The translations under genes and the position numbers were made by a program. DNA of 61,254 bases, from the NCBI GenBank assembly GCA_037479115.1, contig JBBFLK010000019.1:1-61254 (forward strand). Reading direction: 5' to 3'. The notes under the pieces are model-generated. The model was given only the letters and a program-made list of their open reading frames with translations, had not been told where the DNA came from and ran no database searches. This DNA comes from Anaerohalosphaeraceae bacterium (GTDB lineage Bacteria > Planctomycetota > Phycisphaerae > Sedimentisphaerales > Anaerohalosphaeraceae). The first letter of the stretch is position 1. Every line of letters starts with the position of its first letter. This document shows positions 1-8,836 of this stretch, one piece after another.

Positions 1-27
1 GTATCGCAATAAACAAACTCAACAAAA

Positions 28-1350
28 CTAAAACTTATTTAATGGAAACGGTACTTCTCCTGCACCATATTCGCTATCTGTTAACATAGGAGATAAGTAA
101 ATAGTCCAATTCCGAAATCTCTTTATTAAGGCATCAATCCATTCTCCAATGCCAGCTTCTCCCGTGTGAATTTCTTGCCCTCCGCCAACTAAACAAACAA
201 TTACAGCCCAATCTGGATGTCGATCCATGCAGGAAATCAAATACTCTGGTTCCGACTCGTTGAAAAGGGGTATTTTTTTCTTTTGCCGCATAAATCGGCT
301 GGTTTGAATTTGATTCCATGCTCGTTGGGCTTCATCGAATAAGACAACGTGTTCTAATGGAGGATGATTCATGTCCCTCAAGCATTCATCGCGGAAATGA
401 TGAACATTTTGAATGAATGTTTTCACTTCGCTAAGTATCTGTGACTTTCTTCCTCTTTGTCCTATCGCTTGCATCCGTTGCAATTTGTCTCGAGCTAATG
501 CTTCTCGTAAAATTGCAACCAATGGGCCATTCCCAGATAGATAAACGCTATGCAAGGCATTTTCCTTATCAATATGTTTCGTGGCTATATTTAAACCCAC
601 AAGTGTTTTACCAGCGCCGGGAACACCTGTAACAAAACAAATAGCTTTTCGAGATCTTTTTTGTGTTTCGCAAATAATGGAAGATATCACATCTGAAGTT
701 TGTTTGAGATTAATGGCCCCAGCATCTGTTCTTGAAATGTCTTTTACAGAATGTCCGTTGTAAAGTGCCATAGCGGCTTCAATGATTGTTGGTGTCGGTG
801 AGTAACGTCCCTCAATCCATCTTGTATATTCAATGGGTTTTTCTCTTATGGTATCATAAATCAAAGAAAGAATTTCGTTCAGATTTTGTACTGTACAGCA
901 TATTGGAGCAAAAAGTTTGTCATTTGCAGGGATGCTTAATCTTATCTCTGGCATCTTAGTAGCTAGAGTAGGCACGAGGATTGGCGCGATATAGGCATCA
1001 TGGCTTGGTTCATGGAAATTTTTTAAATCAAGAGCATAATCCCATACTTGATCGATAGCTTGCTTGTGAAAATTTCTTTCGCCAACTTTAAATTCGATAA
1101 CAAAAATAACAGAACCAATGAGAAGAATCGCATCAACCCTTCGCCCCATTCGAGGAATTGAATATTCTAAAAATATCCATCCATCAAAAGAAATTAATGC
1201 TTTCTTTAAAATGTCAATCTCTTGACTCCAGGCATTTATTTGATTTTGCTCTACTGTAAGTTCGCTTTTTTGTACAAGTTCCCCCAAAACATGTTCCTTT
1301 GTTGTTTGAAGAAATGACGGAATGATATCAGAATAAGCAGCCCGGTTCAT
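28..1350 (-). CDS. PD-(D/E)XK nuclease fused to DUF2075-type P-loop helicase, probably truncated
   Basis: This 440-residue protein has two parts. Residues about 55-110 look like a PD-(D/E)XK nuclease core: Asp73 in RRVDA and Glu86/Lys88 in VIEFKVG. Residues about 235-440 look like a DUF2075 (Schlafen-type) P-loop ATPase, with Walker A GVPGAGKT at 242-249 and a Walker B-like VVLFDEAQ near 340. DUF2075 proteins usually run on for another 150-250 residues with further helicase motifs; here the frame stops shortly after [12 protein letters not shown], so the 3' half may be lost to a frameshift or lie beyond the left edge. The ATG has no clear ribosome site. The gene is clearly more AT-rich than tyrS next door, which suggests transfer. 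A role in defence or DNA/RNA processing is inference from the domains. Confidence 0.7.
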   Translation of the reverse strand: MNRAAYSDIIPSFLQTTKEHVLGELVQKSELTVEQNQINAWSQEIDILKKALISFDGWIFLEYSIPRMGRRVDAILLIGSVIFVIEFKVGERNFHKQAIDQVWDYALDLKNFHEPSHDAYIAPILVPTLATKMPEIRLSIPANDKLFAPICCTVQNLNEILSLIYDTIREKPIEYTRWIEGRYSPTPTIIEAAMALYNGHSVKDISRTDAGAINLKQTSDVISSIICETQKRSRKAICFVTGVPGAGKTLVGLNIATKHIDKENALHSVYLSGNGPLVAILREALARDKLQRMQAIGQRGRKSQILSEVKTFIQNVHHFRDECLRDMNHPPLEHVVLFDEAQRAWNQIQTSRFMRQKKKIPLFNESEPEYLISCMDRHPDWAVIVCLVGGGQEIHTGEAGIGEWIDALIKRFRNWTIYLSPMLTDSEYGAGEVPFPLNKF

Positions 1351-1476
1351 AAGTTACGTATCGACAACGAATTCTTGTTTGCTTTTAATTATTTTCGTAA
1401 AACAAGATAGTTTTATTCTTTCCCCTTTTCAACCCCTTTTTTGCGATTTTTGGGGCTTTTGCCTTCGGCGGAAAAG

Positions 1477-1662
1477 TTTCGAGCTTCAATTTTTTTTCGA
1501 GCTTCGGATTTCGCGTTTCGGATTTCGTGCTTCGGATTTCGCGTTTTGGTTTTCGAGTTTCGGATTTCGGATTTCGTGCTTCAGGTTTTGCCGGCTGCTG
1601 GAATCCGCCCGCCCTTTCTTCCTTGTTTCTTCTCCCTTCTTCCTATGCCTTTTCGTCCCTGC
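1477..1662 (-). repeat. Dispersed FRISDF-type repeat (copy 1)
   Basis: The gap between the first gene and tyrS (1351-1745) is filled by degenerate tandem words of the form TTCGGATTTCGYG, followed by GCCGGCTGCTGG and a TTCTTCC-rich tail. Read on the minus strand it gives AGGAAGAA, CCAGCAGCCGG, then repeated CGAAATCCG. The same order of parts occurs on the plus strand near 48.53-48.62 kb and 48.96-49.09 kb. Frames through it give FRISDF-like peptides that should not be called as proteins. Confidence 0.7.
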
Positions 1663-1664
1663 CC

Positions 1665-1693
1665 TTGCAGACCGCGGGCCCTTCTGCTATAAT
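1665..1693 (+). promoter_or_regulatory. Sigma70-type promoter of tyrS
   Basis: TTGCAG at 1665-1670, a 17-base spacer, and TATAAT at 1688-1693 with a TG one base upstream (extended -10). The predicted start is about 45 bases before the tyrS ATG. Confidence 0.6.
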
Positions 1694-1745
1694 TTTAGGC
1701 CTTTAATACGGTTCGAACCAAACGGCACAAAAATAAGGAACTCCA

Positions 1746-2945
1746 ATGGACATTGCCCAGCAGATGCAAATCCTCAAACGCGGAACCGTCGAGGTCTTCC
1801 GCGAAGAAGAACTGGCCCAGCGTCTGGCCGAAGCCGCCAAAACCGGCCGGCCCCTGCGGGCCAAACTCGGCATGGACCCCACCGCCCCGGATATTCATTT
1901 GGGCCACACCGTCGTGCTCCGCAAGCTCCGTCAGTTTCAGGACTTGGGCCACAAGGCGGTCCTGATTATCGGCGACTATACCGCCCGCATCGGCGACCCG
2001 ACCGGCCAGAACACCACCCGCCCGATGCTCAGCCCGGAAAAAATCCAGGAAAATGCCCGAACCTATTTCGAGCAGGCCGGCAAAATCCTCGATATGTCCC
2101 CCGACAAGGTCGAGGTGCGGTTCAACAGCGAATGGCTGGCCGACCTGCGCCTGGCCGACATCATCAAACTGACCGCCTCGATGACCGTCGCCCGGATGCT
2201 CGAACGCGACACCTTCGAAATCCGCTACAAAAAAGGCGACCCCATCGGCATCCACGAATTCCTCTATCCGCTGATGCAGGGCTATGACTCCGTGGCCATT
2301 CGAAGCGATGTGGAGCTGGGCGGCACCGACCAGACCTTTAACAATCTGGTCGGCAGAGACCTCCAGCGGCTGGCGGGCCAGCCCGCCCAGATTGTCATCA
2401 CCATGCCCATCCTCATCGGGCTGGACGGCAAAGAAAAAATGAGCAAATCCAAGGGCAACTACATCGGCGTCACCGACAAGCCCTCCGACATGTTCGGCAA
2501 GACGATGAGCATTCCCGACCATCTGATGGAAAACTACTTTACGCTTCTGACGGACCTGCCCGCCGAACGCATCCGGGAGCTGACCGACCCGGCCAAGACC
2601 CATCCGAAAGAAGCCAAAGTCCTGCTGGGCAAACTCATCGTGCAGCAGTTTTACGGCGAGCAGGCCGCCCAGCAGGCCGCCGAAGAGTTCGAAAAGGTCT
2701 TCGCCCAAAGCCAGCTGCCCGACGAAATGCCGGAAGTGGCTGTCAGCGCCGCTCCCATCGCCGCCGCCAAACTCCTGCTCCAGTGCGGTCTGGCCGCCAC
2801 CGGCGGTGAGGCCAAACGCGCCGTCCTGCAGGGAGGCGTCCGCATCAACCATGAGAAAATTACCGACCCCAATCAGGAAATCACCCCGCACAGCGGGATG
2901 GTCGTTCAGGTCGGCAAACGCAAATTCGCCCGCCTGAAAGTGTAG
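1746..2945 (+). CDS. tyrS: Tyrosyl-tRNA synthetase
   Basis: Tyrosine-tRNA ligase, a class I synthetase that charges tRNA-Tyr in the cytoplasm. The 399-residue protein has the HIGH signature as HLGH at 51-54, KMSKS at 231-235, and a C-terminal S4-type RNA-binding domain (about 335-399, with [10 protein letters not shown]). Length and the KMSKSKGN context fit the longer bacterial TyrZ-type enzyme. The ATG has AAGGAA five bases upstream and a good promoter at 1665-1693. The gene is monocistronic: opposite or unrelated repeats flank it on both sides. Confidence 0.97.
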   Translation: MDIAQQMQILKRGTVEVFREEELAQRLAEAAKTGRPLRAKLGMDPTAPDIHLGHTVVLRKLRQFQDLGHKAVLIIGDYTARIGDPTGQNTTRPMLSPEKIQENARTYFEQAGKILDMSPDKVEVRFNSEWLADLRLADIIKLTASMTVARMLERDTFEIRYKKGDPIGIHEFLYPLMQGYDSVAIRSDVELGGTDQTFNNLVGRDLQRLAGQPAQIVITMPILIGLDGKEKMSKSKGNYIGVTDKPSDMFGKTMSIPDHLMENYFTLLTDLPAERIRELTDPAKTHPKEAKVLLGKLIVQQFYGEQAAQQAAEEFEKVFAQSQLPDEMPEVAVSAAPIAAAKLLLQCGLAATGGEAKRAVLQGGVRINHEKITDPNQEITPHSGMVVQVGKRKFARLKV

Positions 2946-3011
2946 GGATTCCCTGTCTTTTCCGCGGCTTGTCCTCCGAAGCTTTTCAGCGAAGGAGGAA
3001 AGCGGGAATCC
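2945..3011 (-). repeat. Imperfect inverted repeat shared with 48.74 kb
   Basis: Starting at the tyrS stop. On the minus strand it reads GGATTCCCGC, then CTCCTTCGCTGAAAAGCTTC, GGAGGACAAG, CGCGG and GACAGGG. A closely similar 59-bp unit lies at 48742-48800 on the plus strand. The ends (GATTCCC / GGGAATC) and the inner CCTCC / GGAGG arms are complementary, so it can fold and may end tyrS transcription. Confidence 0.6.
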
Positions 3012-3069
3012 AGCTCGCCGGGCACAGATTTGAGAAAAGAGGAAAACAATTGAGAAAAGGAAATCAACT

Positions 3070-4017
3070 ATGAAATGAATCTCCTTTTATGTTCTGTTTG
3101 CTGCCGTCCTGCTGTCGGCGGCCGAAGCCGCCCAGCCCGTCTATCTGTTTTCCTCCTTTCGCGGCAACGGCGAAAGCGGGCTGCATCTGGCCTACAGCCG
3201 CGACGGGCTCGAATGGAAACCCCTCAACGGCGACCGCCCCCTCCTGCGCCCGCAGGTCGGCTCCAAACTGATGCGCGACCCGTCTATCTGCCGGGGACCG
3301 GACGGCACCTTCCATATGGTCTGGACGACCGGCTGGTGGGACAAAGGCATCGGGCTGGCCCACTCCAAAGATTTGATTCACTGGTCGCCGCAGCGTCGGC
3401 TGGGGGTGATGGACCACGAACCCAACGCCCTGAACTGCTGGGCGCCGGAAATCCTCTATGACGCAAAAACCCAACAATTCCTGATTTACTGGTCCACCAC
3501 CATCCCGGGCCGCTTCCCCGAAACAGATGAAACCGGCGACATCTCCCGCGAGGGCTACAAACAGAATCACCGGATTTACTATATCACCACCAAAGACTTC
3601 GAAACCTTCTCCCCGACCGCCCTGCTCTACGACGGGGGATTTAATGTCATCGATGCGGTGATTGTGCCGGATAACGGACGCTGGCTGATGTTTGTCAAGG
3701 ACGAAACCAAACGCCCCCAGGCCCAAAAGAATCTCCGTCTGGCCGTCAGCGAAAATCTCACCGGCCCTTACGGCCCCGCCTCCGAACCCTTTACGCCCTC
3801 GTGGGTCGAGGGCCCTACGGTTCTGAAGCTTGGCGAATATTGGGTCGTCTATTACGACGAATACACCCGCAGCCGCTACGGAGCCGTCCGCTCCAAAGAC
3901 CTGAAAAACTGGGAAATTATCTCCGAGCAGCTGCGTTTTCCCCGCGGCACCCGCCACGGAACGGCCTTTGAAGCCGATGAACAAATTCTTCAGGGTCTCC
4001 TGGCCCTTGAGCCCTGA
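3070..4017 (+). CDS. Exported GH43-like glycosidase with an in-frame TGA at codon 3
   Basis: A five-bladed beta-propeller glycosidase of the GH43 type (arabinosidase/xylosidase-like). Visible marks: RDPSI near the first blade (candidate catalytic base Asp), NALNCWAPEI, and WVEGPTV (candidate general acid Glu in EGP). Upstream of the first in-frame ATG (3271) the same frame encodes a clean signal peptide, ISFYVLFAAVLLSAAEA, and the first blade (PVYLFSSFRGNGE). An ATG at 3070 with AAAAGGAAA seven bases upstream is perfectly placed, but it reads ATG AAA TGA ATC: a stop at codon 3 (3076-3078). No GTG or TTG lies between it and 3271. So this is a nonsense mutation, a sequence error, or a protein starting at 3271 without its signal peptide (248 residues). 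Other genes here use TGA as stop. Confidence 0.75.
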
Positions 4018-4475
4018 CGGCCGCTGGAGCGCCGCAAAAGAACACCCAGTGCCTGTCGGACTTTCACCGGAGGACGCACGGCATAGACCGCCATTGTAAA
4101 CAGAGCCGCCAGGGCCGAAACGGCCTCCAAGAGCACCGGCGGTACATCCGGATACAGCAGCCGCTCGACCCATACCAGCAGAAATGAGCCAGGCGGTTCC
4201 GCAAACGGCCGGCCGCCGCACCGCAGCTGATACTCCCATATCGTCAGCGGACAATACTTTCCCAGAACCGCCAGGAATCCCGTAAACACAATCCCCGCCA
4301 GATGAACTGTACGGAAAATCCACCGTTCCAGAAACCGCCGGGCCCGAAGGGGCGGATGCCGGCAGACCATCACCGCAGCCGCCGCATCGATTGTCCGGAC
4401 AATCCCCCAGACCATAAACAGCACCCAGAGGAAATGAATCACCATCAGTCCATCGGCCAGCCGTTGAGCGCTCAT
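3990..4475 (-). CDS. DUF2784 family membrane protein
   Basis: A 161-residue inner-membrane protein with several hydrophobic segments and the marks of DUF2784: LMVIHFLWVLFMVWG near the start, the central KYCPLTIWEYQLR, and a C-terminal hydrophobic pair. Its function is unknown. The start at 4475 was chosen because GAAAGGAAA lies about five bases upstream; the open frame extends 36 codons further but that part is charged and unlike the family. The 3' end overlaps the end of the convergent GH43-like gene by 28 bases. Confidence 0.75.
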   Translation of the reverse strand: MSAQRLADGLMVIHFLWVLFMVWGIVRTIDAAAAVMVCRHPPLRARRFLERWIFRTVHLAGIVFTGFLAVLGKYCPLTIWEYQLRCGGRPFAEPPGSFLLVWVERLLYPDVPPVLLEAVSALAALFTMAVYAVRPPVKVRQALGVLLRRSSGRQGSRARRP

Positions 4476-4566
4476 CCGGATTTCCTTTCGTTCTGAACTT
4501 CCGTCTTCGGCCTTTTCGGGGACGGCTGAACCTTCCGCCGCACCCGAGCGTAAAACTTCTGCCGGA

Positions 4567-4594
4567 TTGACCGGACAATTCATTCAGATATAAT
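4567..4594 (+). promoter_or_regulatory. Sigma70-type promoter upstream of the Bax1-I gene
   Basis: TTGACC at 4567-4572, a 16-base spacer, and TATAAT at 4589-4594, giving a leader of about 35 bases before the ATG at 4636. Confidence 0.55.
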
Positions 4595-4635
4595 AATCCT
4601 GAACGTTGGTCTTTTATAGAAGAAAGGAGCTTTTT

Positions 4636-5379
4636 ATGATGCGGACAGCCAACCCGGCCCTCAATGACCAGGTCTTTGAGGCCATTCCCTATTACGATTC
4701 CACCGTCAAGACGATGACCCTTCAGGGCACTGTGAACCGCACCGCCGTCCTGCTGGGGCTGGTCACGGCCTCGGCTTCGTGGACCTGGTATGTCTATTCC
4801 GCCGGCGGCAATTTCACCCCTTATCTGCTGGGCGGCCTCATCGGCGGTTTTGTTCTGGCCCTGATTACCATCTTCAAAAAGACTGCGGCCCCGGTTACCG
4901 CCCCGCTGTATGCCGTCGCAGAAGGGCTGCTTTTGGGGGGCATCTCGGCGGCCTTCGAACAGCAGTTCCCCGGCATCGTCTTTCAGGCTGTCTTTCTAAC
5001 CTTCGGCACGCTGGCCGCTCTGCTGATTGCCTACACCTCCCGGCTGATTAAGCCGTCGGAGAACTTCAAACTCGGCATCGTCGCCGCCACAGGCGGAATC
5101 TGCCTGTTCTATTTCATCGCACTGATTCTGGGCTTCTTTGGTCTGAATGTTCCCCTGCTTCACAGCAGCGGGCCGCTCGGGATTGCCTTCAGTGTCTTTA
5201 TCGTCATCATCGCCACCCTGAATCTGGTGCTGGACTTTGACTTTATCGAAAACGGGGCTGCTGCGGGTGCTCCCAAATATATGGAATGGTACGCCGCCTT
5301 CGGGCTGCTGGTTACGCTGGTCTGGCTCTATCTGGAAATTCTCCGACTGCTGGCCAAACTCCAGCAAAGCCGACGCTGA
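4636..5379 (+). CDS. Bax inhibitor-1/YccA family membrane protein
   Basis: A 247-residue polytopic membrane protein of the BI-1/YccA (TMBIM) family, with about seven hydrophobic helices. Members are thought to leak Ca2+ or H+ and to interact with membrane proteases. The N-terminal NPALN motif and the late helix with NLVLDFDFIE plus PKYMEWYAAFGLLVTLVWLY are typical. AAAGGAGC lies six bases before ATG-ATG at 4636, so this start is preferred over the upstream one at 4606. It faces the antiporter gene tail to tail. A promoter is visible at 4567-4594. Confidence 0.9.
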   Translation: MMRTANPALNDQVFEAIPYYDSTVKTMTLQGTVNRTAVLLGLVTASASWTWYVYSAGGNFTPYLLGGLIGGFVLALITIFKKTAAPVTAPLYAVAEGLLLGGISAAFEQQFPGIVFQAVFLTFGTLAALLIAYTSRLIKPSENFKLGIVAATGGICLFYFIALILGFFGLNVPLLHSSGPLGIAFSVFIVIIATLNLVLDFDFIENGAAAGAPKYMEWYAAFGLLVTLVWLYLEILRLLAKLQQSRR

Positions 5380-5388
5380 CTTTTTCCG

Positions 5389-6330
5389 CTATTGCGGCCG
5401 CAGATGCCATAAATAGGCCCCGTATAAAACCAGAAAGAAGAGCCCCTCCTTGCGGCTCAAAACGAAACCGCTCCGCAGGAGAGGAAGCAGCAGAAGGGCC
5501 GTTCCGAGCATCATTGCCAAATCCCAAAACGTCAGCTCCGGCGCCGAATACGGACGCACCAGCGAGGAAATCCCTAATATCCCCAACAGATTGAAAATAT
5601 TGGAGCCTACAATATTGCCGATAGAGATATCCGCCTGCCGGCGAACCGCCGCCACCACCGATGTGGCCAGCTCCGGCAGACTCGTGCCGGCGCTGACAAT
5701 CGTCAATCCAATCACGGCCTCTGAAATCCCATACCTTCGGGCCAACTGAAGAGCCCCGGCAACCAGCAGCTTGGACCCGAGCACCAGCAGCGCCAGCCCC
5801 AGAACCACCAGCGCCGCAGGAACCCAAAGCCCTGTCAAGGCACCGCTCTGTTTGGACACCTCCGCCAGCCCCAAAGCCAAATCCGGCTCCCGTTTGGCCT
5901 GACGAAATGTCCAAATCGTATAAGCGGTTATTCCCGCAGAGAGCAGCAGCCCCTCCGTTCGGGTCAGGTGCCGGTCCAGCAGCAGCACAAGGCAAAGAAC
6001 CGATACGGCAATCATCACCGGCACATCCCAGCGAATCAGCTGCCTGGTAACGCGAATCGGGCGGATGGCCGCCGCAAGCCCCAGAATGAACGCGATATTA
6101 AAGATATTGGAACCGACTACATTGGCTGCGGCAATATCCCCCAATCCTTTCAGAGCGGCGTGGGTGCTCACCGTCAGCTCCGGTGCACTGGTTCCAAACG
6201 CCACGACCGTCAGTCCAATCGCCAGCGGCGTCACTCCCAAACGAACCGCCGCCGCAGCCGCCCCCTTCACCAGCCACTCCGCCCCAAAATACAGCAGCAA
6301 AAGCCCTGCCGCTATCAGAAGAAAGACCAT
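5389..6330 (-). CDS. Calcium/sodium antiporter (YrbG-like, CaCA superfamily)
   Basis: A 313-residue K+-independent Ca2+/Na+ exchanger. It shows the internal duplication of the family: two alpha repeats, GTSAPELTVSTHAA... followed by NVVGSNIFNIAFILG, and GTSLPELATSVVAA... followed by NIVGSNIFNLLGILG. The acidic residues in the two G-S/T-S-x-PEL motifs are the ion ligands of the family. Ten hydrophobic segments are visible. AAAAGGAA precedes the ATG by six bases. Confidence 0.92.
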   Translation of the reverse strand: MVFLLIAAGLLLLYFGAEWLVKGAAAAAVRLGVTPLAIGLTVVAFGTSAPELTVSTHAALKGLGDIAAANVVGSNIFNIAFILGLAAAIRPIRVTRQLIRWDVPVMIAVSVLCLVLLLDRHLTRTEGLLLSAGITAYTIWTFRQAKREPDLALGLAEVSKQSGALTGLWVPAALVVLGLALLVLGSKLLVAGALQLARRYGISEAVIGLTIVSAGTSLPELATSVVAAVRRQADISIGNIVGSNIFNLLGILGISSLVRPYSAPELTFWDLAMMLGTALLLLPLLRSGFVLSRKEGLFFLVLYGAYLWHLRPQ

Positions 6331-6394
6331 GCAAAATTCCTTTTCTTTTTCGTACGGTTGTCCCGCTGAAAGAGGGTTTTTTTCCCGCTGCTGC

Positions 6395-6856
6395 TTATAG
6401 ACCGCCGGGAGGAACGGTCAGCGAAATCGGCTTCTTGGGATACAGCTTCAGCCGGCAGCACAACTTCTGGAACAGCGTAAGCCCCCGTTTCCATTCTGCA
6501 ACAGCATCGTACAAGGCTGCAATATAAGGATGCTGGGCCGGGTTTAAATCGGCCAGAATTTCCAGGGCTTCCTGGTTATATCCTTTCATCAGCAGCGCCG
6601 TGGCATAATTGGCGGCAAAAAGAGGCGGGGTGTCCGACGGAATACAGATTTGCCCCTGAAAAGCCAGGTCGCGCAAAATCTGGATCGCCGCATCCGCCTG
6701 GCCCAGACGCATCAGACAGACTCCCCGGGCATTTTGAATCAGATGGTTGTTTGAATCCAGGCGGTCCAGATAATCCAGCGCCTGCTGGGGCTTTCCGGAG
6801 TCAAGCATCTTTTGAATCTGTTCGATTTGATAGGAAATGGATGTCTTGTTATTCAT
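6395..6856 (-). CDS. Small TPR-like protein
   Basis: A 153-residue protein with TPR-type helical pairs: IQKMLDSGKPQQALDYLDRL, NARGVCLMRLGQADAAIQIL, and NYATALLMKGYNQEALEIL. It is probably a cytoplasmic protein-protein interaction adaptor; no partner can be named. The start at 6856 is chosen over the longer frame because GAGGG lies eight bases upstream and the extra 55 codons are hydrophobic and Phe-rich without pattern. No operon partner is evident. Confidence 0.6.
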   Translation of the reverse strand: MNNKTSISYQIEQIQKMLDSGKPQQALDYLDRLDSNNHLIQNARGVCLMRLGQADAAIQILRDLAFQGQICIPSDTPPLFAANYATALLMKGYNQEALEILADLNPAQHPYIAALYDAVAEWKRGLTLFQKLCCRLKLYPKKPISLTVPPGGL

Positions 6857-6960
6857 AAACGGACCCTCTGCAAAAAAAGAAGTCAAAAGAGCTTTAAAAA
6901 AACGCGGGCTGGAAAGCAAACCAAAAATTGCCTTCCGGAAAAAGAGGGGGTGAAAGCAGA

Positions 6961-7281
6961 TCAGATAGTCAGTTGACAGCCGAGGGTCTGCAGGGTTTGC
7001 GGGAAACCTGGGAAACGGCATTCCCGGAAAAAGATTTCAGGACGGCCCATAATGGCTCGGCCGTCCCAGATGAATGCTGTCTTGAAGAGGGCCGAACAGA
7101 CCAGACATGTCCTGGAATATCGCTGCTCCGGAGAAACAACGTTTGGAATGCTCGGGGCCGCAGAGAAAGTCAGGGATTCAAACGCAGCCGGCTTTTTTTC
7201 GCCGGACCGTTCAAAACAAAACGAAGCCGCCTGAAGCAGAATCAGGACAAGAAATACCGTCTTTTTGCCGTTACTAATCAC
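6961..7281 (-). CDS. Possible short exported protein, unrecognised
   Basis: A 106-codon frame opening with GTG. The first 23 residues (ISNGKK then VFLVLILLQAASFCF) read as a signal peptide or a lone membrane segment. The rest has three cysteines but no family I recognise. The ribosome site is weak and another open frame lies on the opposite strand, so it may be spurious. It is the only candidate in the stretch 6857-7367. Confidence 0.3.
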   Translation of the reverse strand: MISNGKKTVFLVLILLQAASFCFERSGEKKPAAFESLTFSAAPSIPNVVSPEQRYSRTCLVCSALFKTAFIWDGRAIMGRPEIFFRECRFPGFPQTLQTLGCQLTI

Positions 7282-7367
7282 AAAACAGCACTCACTGCAG
7301 AATATTTACTTTCTGCTGCTTCTAACAGGGATTCTACTCTTTTTCCAAAAAAGGTAAACTTTAAAGT

Positions 7368-8507
7368 TCAGGACAGGCGGGATTTAAAATCCTCGTAGGT
7401 AAACCGCCGCTGCAGGAGATAGCGGTCCTGCTGCGGGTCGTAAAGGACGATGTCCGGCAGGTTGATGCCGTTAAACATCGTATTCTTGACCATTGTATAG
7501 TGAGCCATATCGTGAAAAACCAGTCGGTCGCCGACCTGAAGCGGCTTGTCAAACGAATAATCGCCGATGACATCGCCCGCCAGACAAGTCGGCCCGGCCA
7601 GCCGATAGGTATAGGCCTTCTCTCCCGGCAGGCCCGCTCCGGTAATAACCGGCCGATACGGCATCTCCAGCACATCCGGCATATGGGCCGAAGCCGACGT
7701 GTCCAGAATCGCAATATCCATCTGGTTGTGCACAATGTCCAGTACCGAGGCAATCAGAAAACCGGTATGCAGAGCGATGGCCTCGCCCGGCTCCAGATAA
7801 ATCGCCTCCAGATTCGGATACCGCTGCCAAAAATCCCGAATGGTGCGGCACAAAAGCTCCACATCATAATCCGGCCGTGTAATGTGATGTCCCCCGCCGA
7901 AATTCATCCACTTCATCTGCCGGATGACCGCGCCGAAATGCTTTTCAACAGCCGCCAGCGTCCGAACCAGCGAATCGGCGTTCAGCTCGCAAAGTGTGTG
8001 AAAATGAAGACCGCTGATGCCCTCCAGCTCCTCCGAGCGAAACTGCTCCGGCGGAATCCCCAGCCGGGAGCCGGGCGCACACGGGTCATAAATGCGTGTC
8101 CTGACCTCTGAGTGCATCGGGTTGACACGCAGACCGCAGGCAATCGGACGGGGGGATTGCTGAACCTTTTGGCGAAAACGATTCCACTGAGTATGGGAAT
8201 TAAAAACAATATGGTCAACGATGCGCAGGTACTCGGGCATCTCATCATCCCGATAAGCCGGAGCACACAAATGCACTTCCTTGCGGAAATACTCCGCGGC
8301 CAGTTTGGCCTCGTGCAGGGAGCTGGCCGCCGCCCCGGACAGATACTGCCGACACAAGTCAAACGTGCTCCAGGCGGCAAATCCCTTTAAGGCCAGCAGA
8401 ATCCGACACCCTGTGTCCTGCTGGACCTGTCCGAGCAGGACCAGATTCTTTTTCAGCCGCCCCAAATCAATCACATAACAGGGTGTTTGTACGCGTGCCG
8501 GGTCCAT
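7368..8507 (-). CDS. nspC: Carboxynorspermidine decarboxylase
   Basis: A fold-III, PLP-dependent decarboxylase that makes norspermidine or spermidine from its carboxy form, the second step of the Casdh/NspC polyamine route. The 379-residue protein carries the PLP lysine in LALKG (Lys41), NFGGGH in the barrel, EPGEA for phosphate binding, and the GPTCLAGDVIG motif whose Cys and Asp act at the dimer interface. The length is typical. AAAGGCAGG lies a few bases upstream of the ATG. The partner carboxynorspermidine dehydrogenase gene is not in the window. Confidence 0.93.
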   Translation of the reverse strand: MDPARVQTPCYVIDLGRLKKNLVLLGQVQQDTGCRILLALKGFAAWSTFDLCRQYLSGAAASSLHEAKLAAEYFRKEVHLCAPAYRDDEMPEYLRIVDHIVFNSHTQWNRFRQKVQQSPRPIACGLRVNPMHSEVRTRIYDPCAPGSRLGIPPEQFRSEELEGISGLHFHTLCELNADSLVRTLAAVEKHFGAVIRQMKWMNFGGGHHITRPDYDVELLCRTIRDFWQRYPNLEAIYLEPGEAIALHTGFLIASVLDIVHNQMDIAILDTSASAHMPDVLEMPYRPVITGAGLPGEKAYTYRLAGPTCLAGDVIGDYSFDKPLQVGDRLVFHDMAHYTMVKNTMFNGINLPDIVLYDPQQDRYLLQRRFTYEDFKSRLS

Positions 8508-8522
8508 TGCACCTGCCTTTCC

Positions 8523-8565
8523 GAAAAAAGAAGCCGCAGAACAGAGGGGCTCCCTTTTCTGCGGC
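8523..8565 (-). terminator. Intrinsic terminator after the THX gene
   Basis: On the minus strand a perfect 9-bp stem GCCGCAGAA / TTCTGCGGC (8557-8565 with 8533-8541) with a 15-base loop is followed by TTCTTTTTTC. It lies 26 bases downstream of the THX stop and separates it from nspC. Confidence 0.75.
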
Positions 8566-8591
8566 GGTGTTTTGCCTGCTGCCGGAGGACA

Positions 8592-8744
8592 CTATTTGCT
8601 TTCAGAGCCGGTTCCCTGCTCCGCCGGCTGCGGCATCGGCGGGAAAATCCGGTCTTTCTTCTCCTTGCCTTCCGGACGGCGCATCTTGCCGTAGGTTCCT
8701 CTCCACAGTTTGCCGCGCTTGGTTCTCTTATCCCCTTTTCCCAT
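8592..8744 (-). CDS. Small ribosomal protein THX-like (bTHX)
   Basis: A 50-residue, very basic protein beginning [20 protein letters not shown], the signature of the THX family (small 30S protein first seen in Thermus and common in Bacteroidetes and others). THX sits in a cavity of the 30S head and stabilises 16S rRNA. Here the usual 25-30 residue core is followed by a less basic tail ([14 protein letters not shown]). AAAGGAAG is seven bases upstream of the ATG and a strong terminator follows the stop. The family call rests on the N-terminal motif. Confidence 0.82.
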   Translation of the reverse strand: MGKGDKRTKRGKLWRGTYGKMRRPEGKEKKDRIFPPMPQPAEQGTGSESK

Positions 8745-8836
8745 GAAAACTTCCTTTCTATTCCTGATTGTCCTGTCTGAAAGTCATCATAAAGGGTTTG
8801 TATTTTATCCAAAACTCATCTGCTCTGCAAGACGGC

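Noticed and set aside
1379-1692. Proteins read through the FRISDF repeat (two plus-strand frames)
   Set aside because: They are translations of tandem TTCGGATTTCG words shared with other intergenic sites.
1695-2891. Long minus-strand frame opposite tyrS
   Set aside because: A shadow of the GC-biased tyrS codons; Gly/Ala-rich without family marks.
3070-3081. TGA read as an amino acid in this organism
   Set aside because: Many genes in the window end cleanly in TGA (for example scpB and hypC), so TGA is a stop here.
3064-4578. 504-codon minus-strand frame opposite the GH43-like gene
   Set aside because: Mixes the shadow of the GH43-like frame with another phase of the DUF2784 gene; no family marks.
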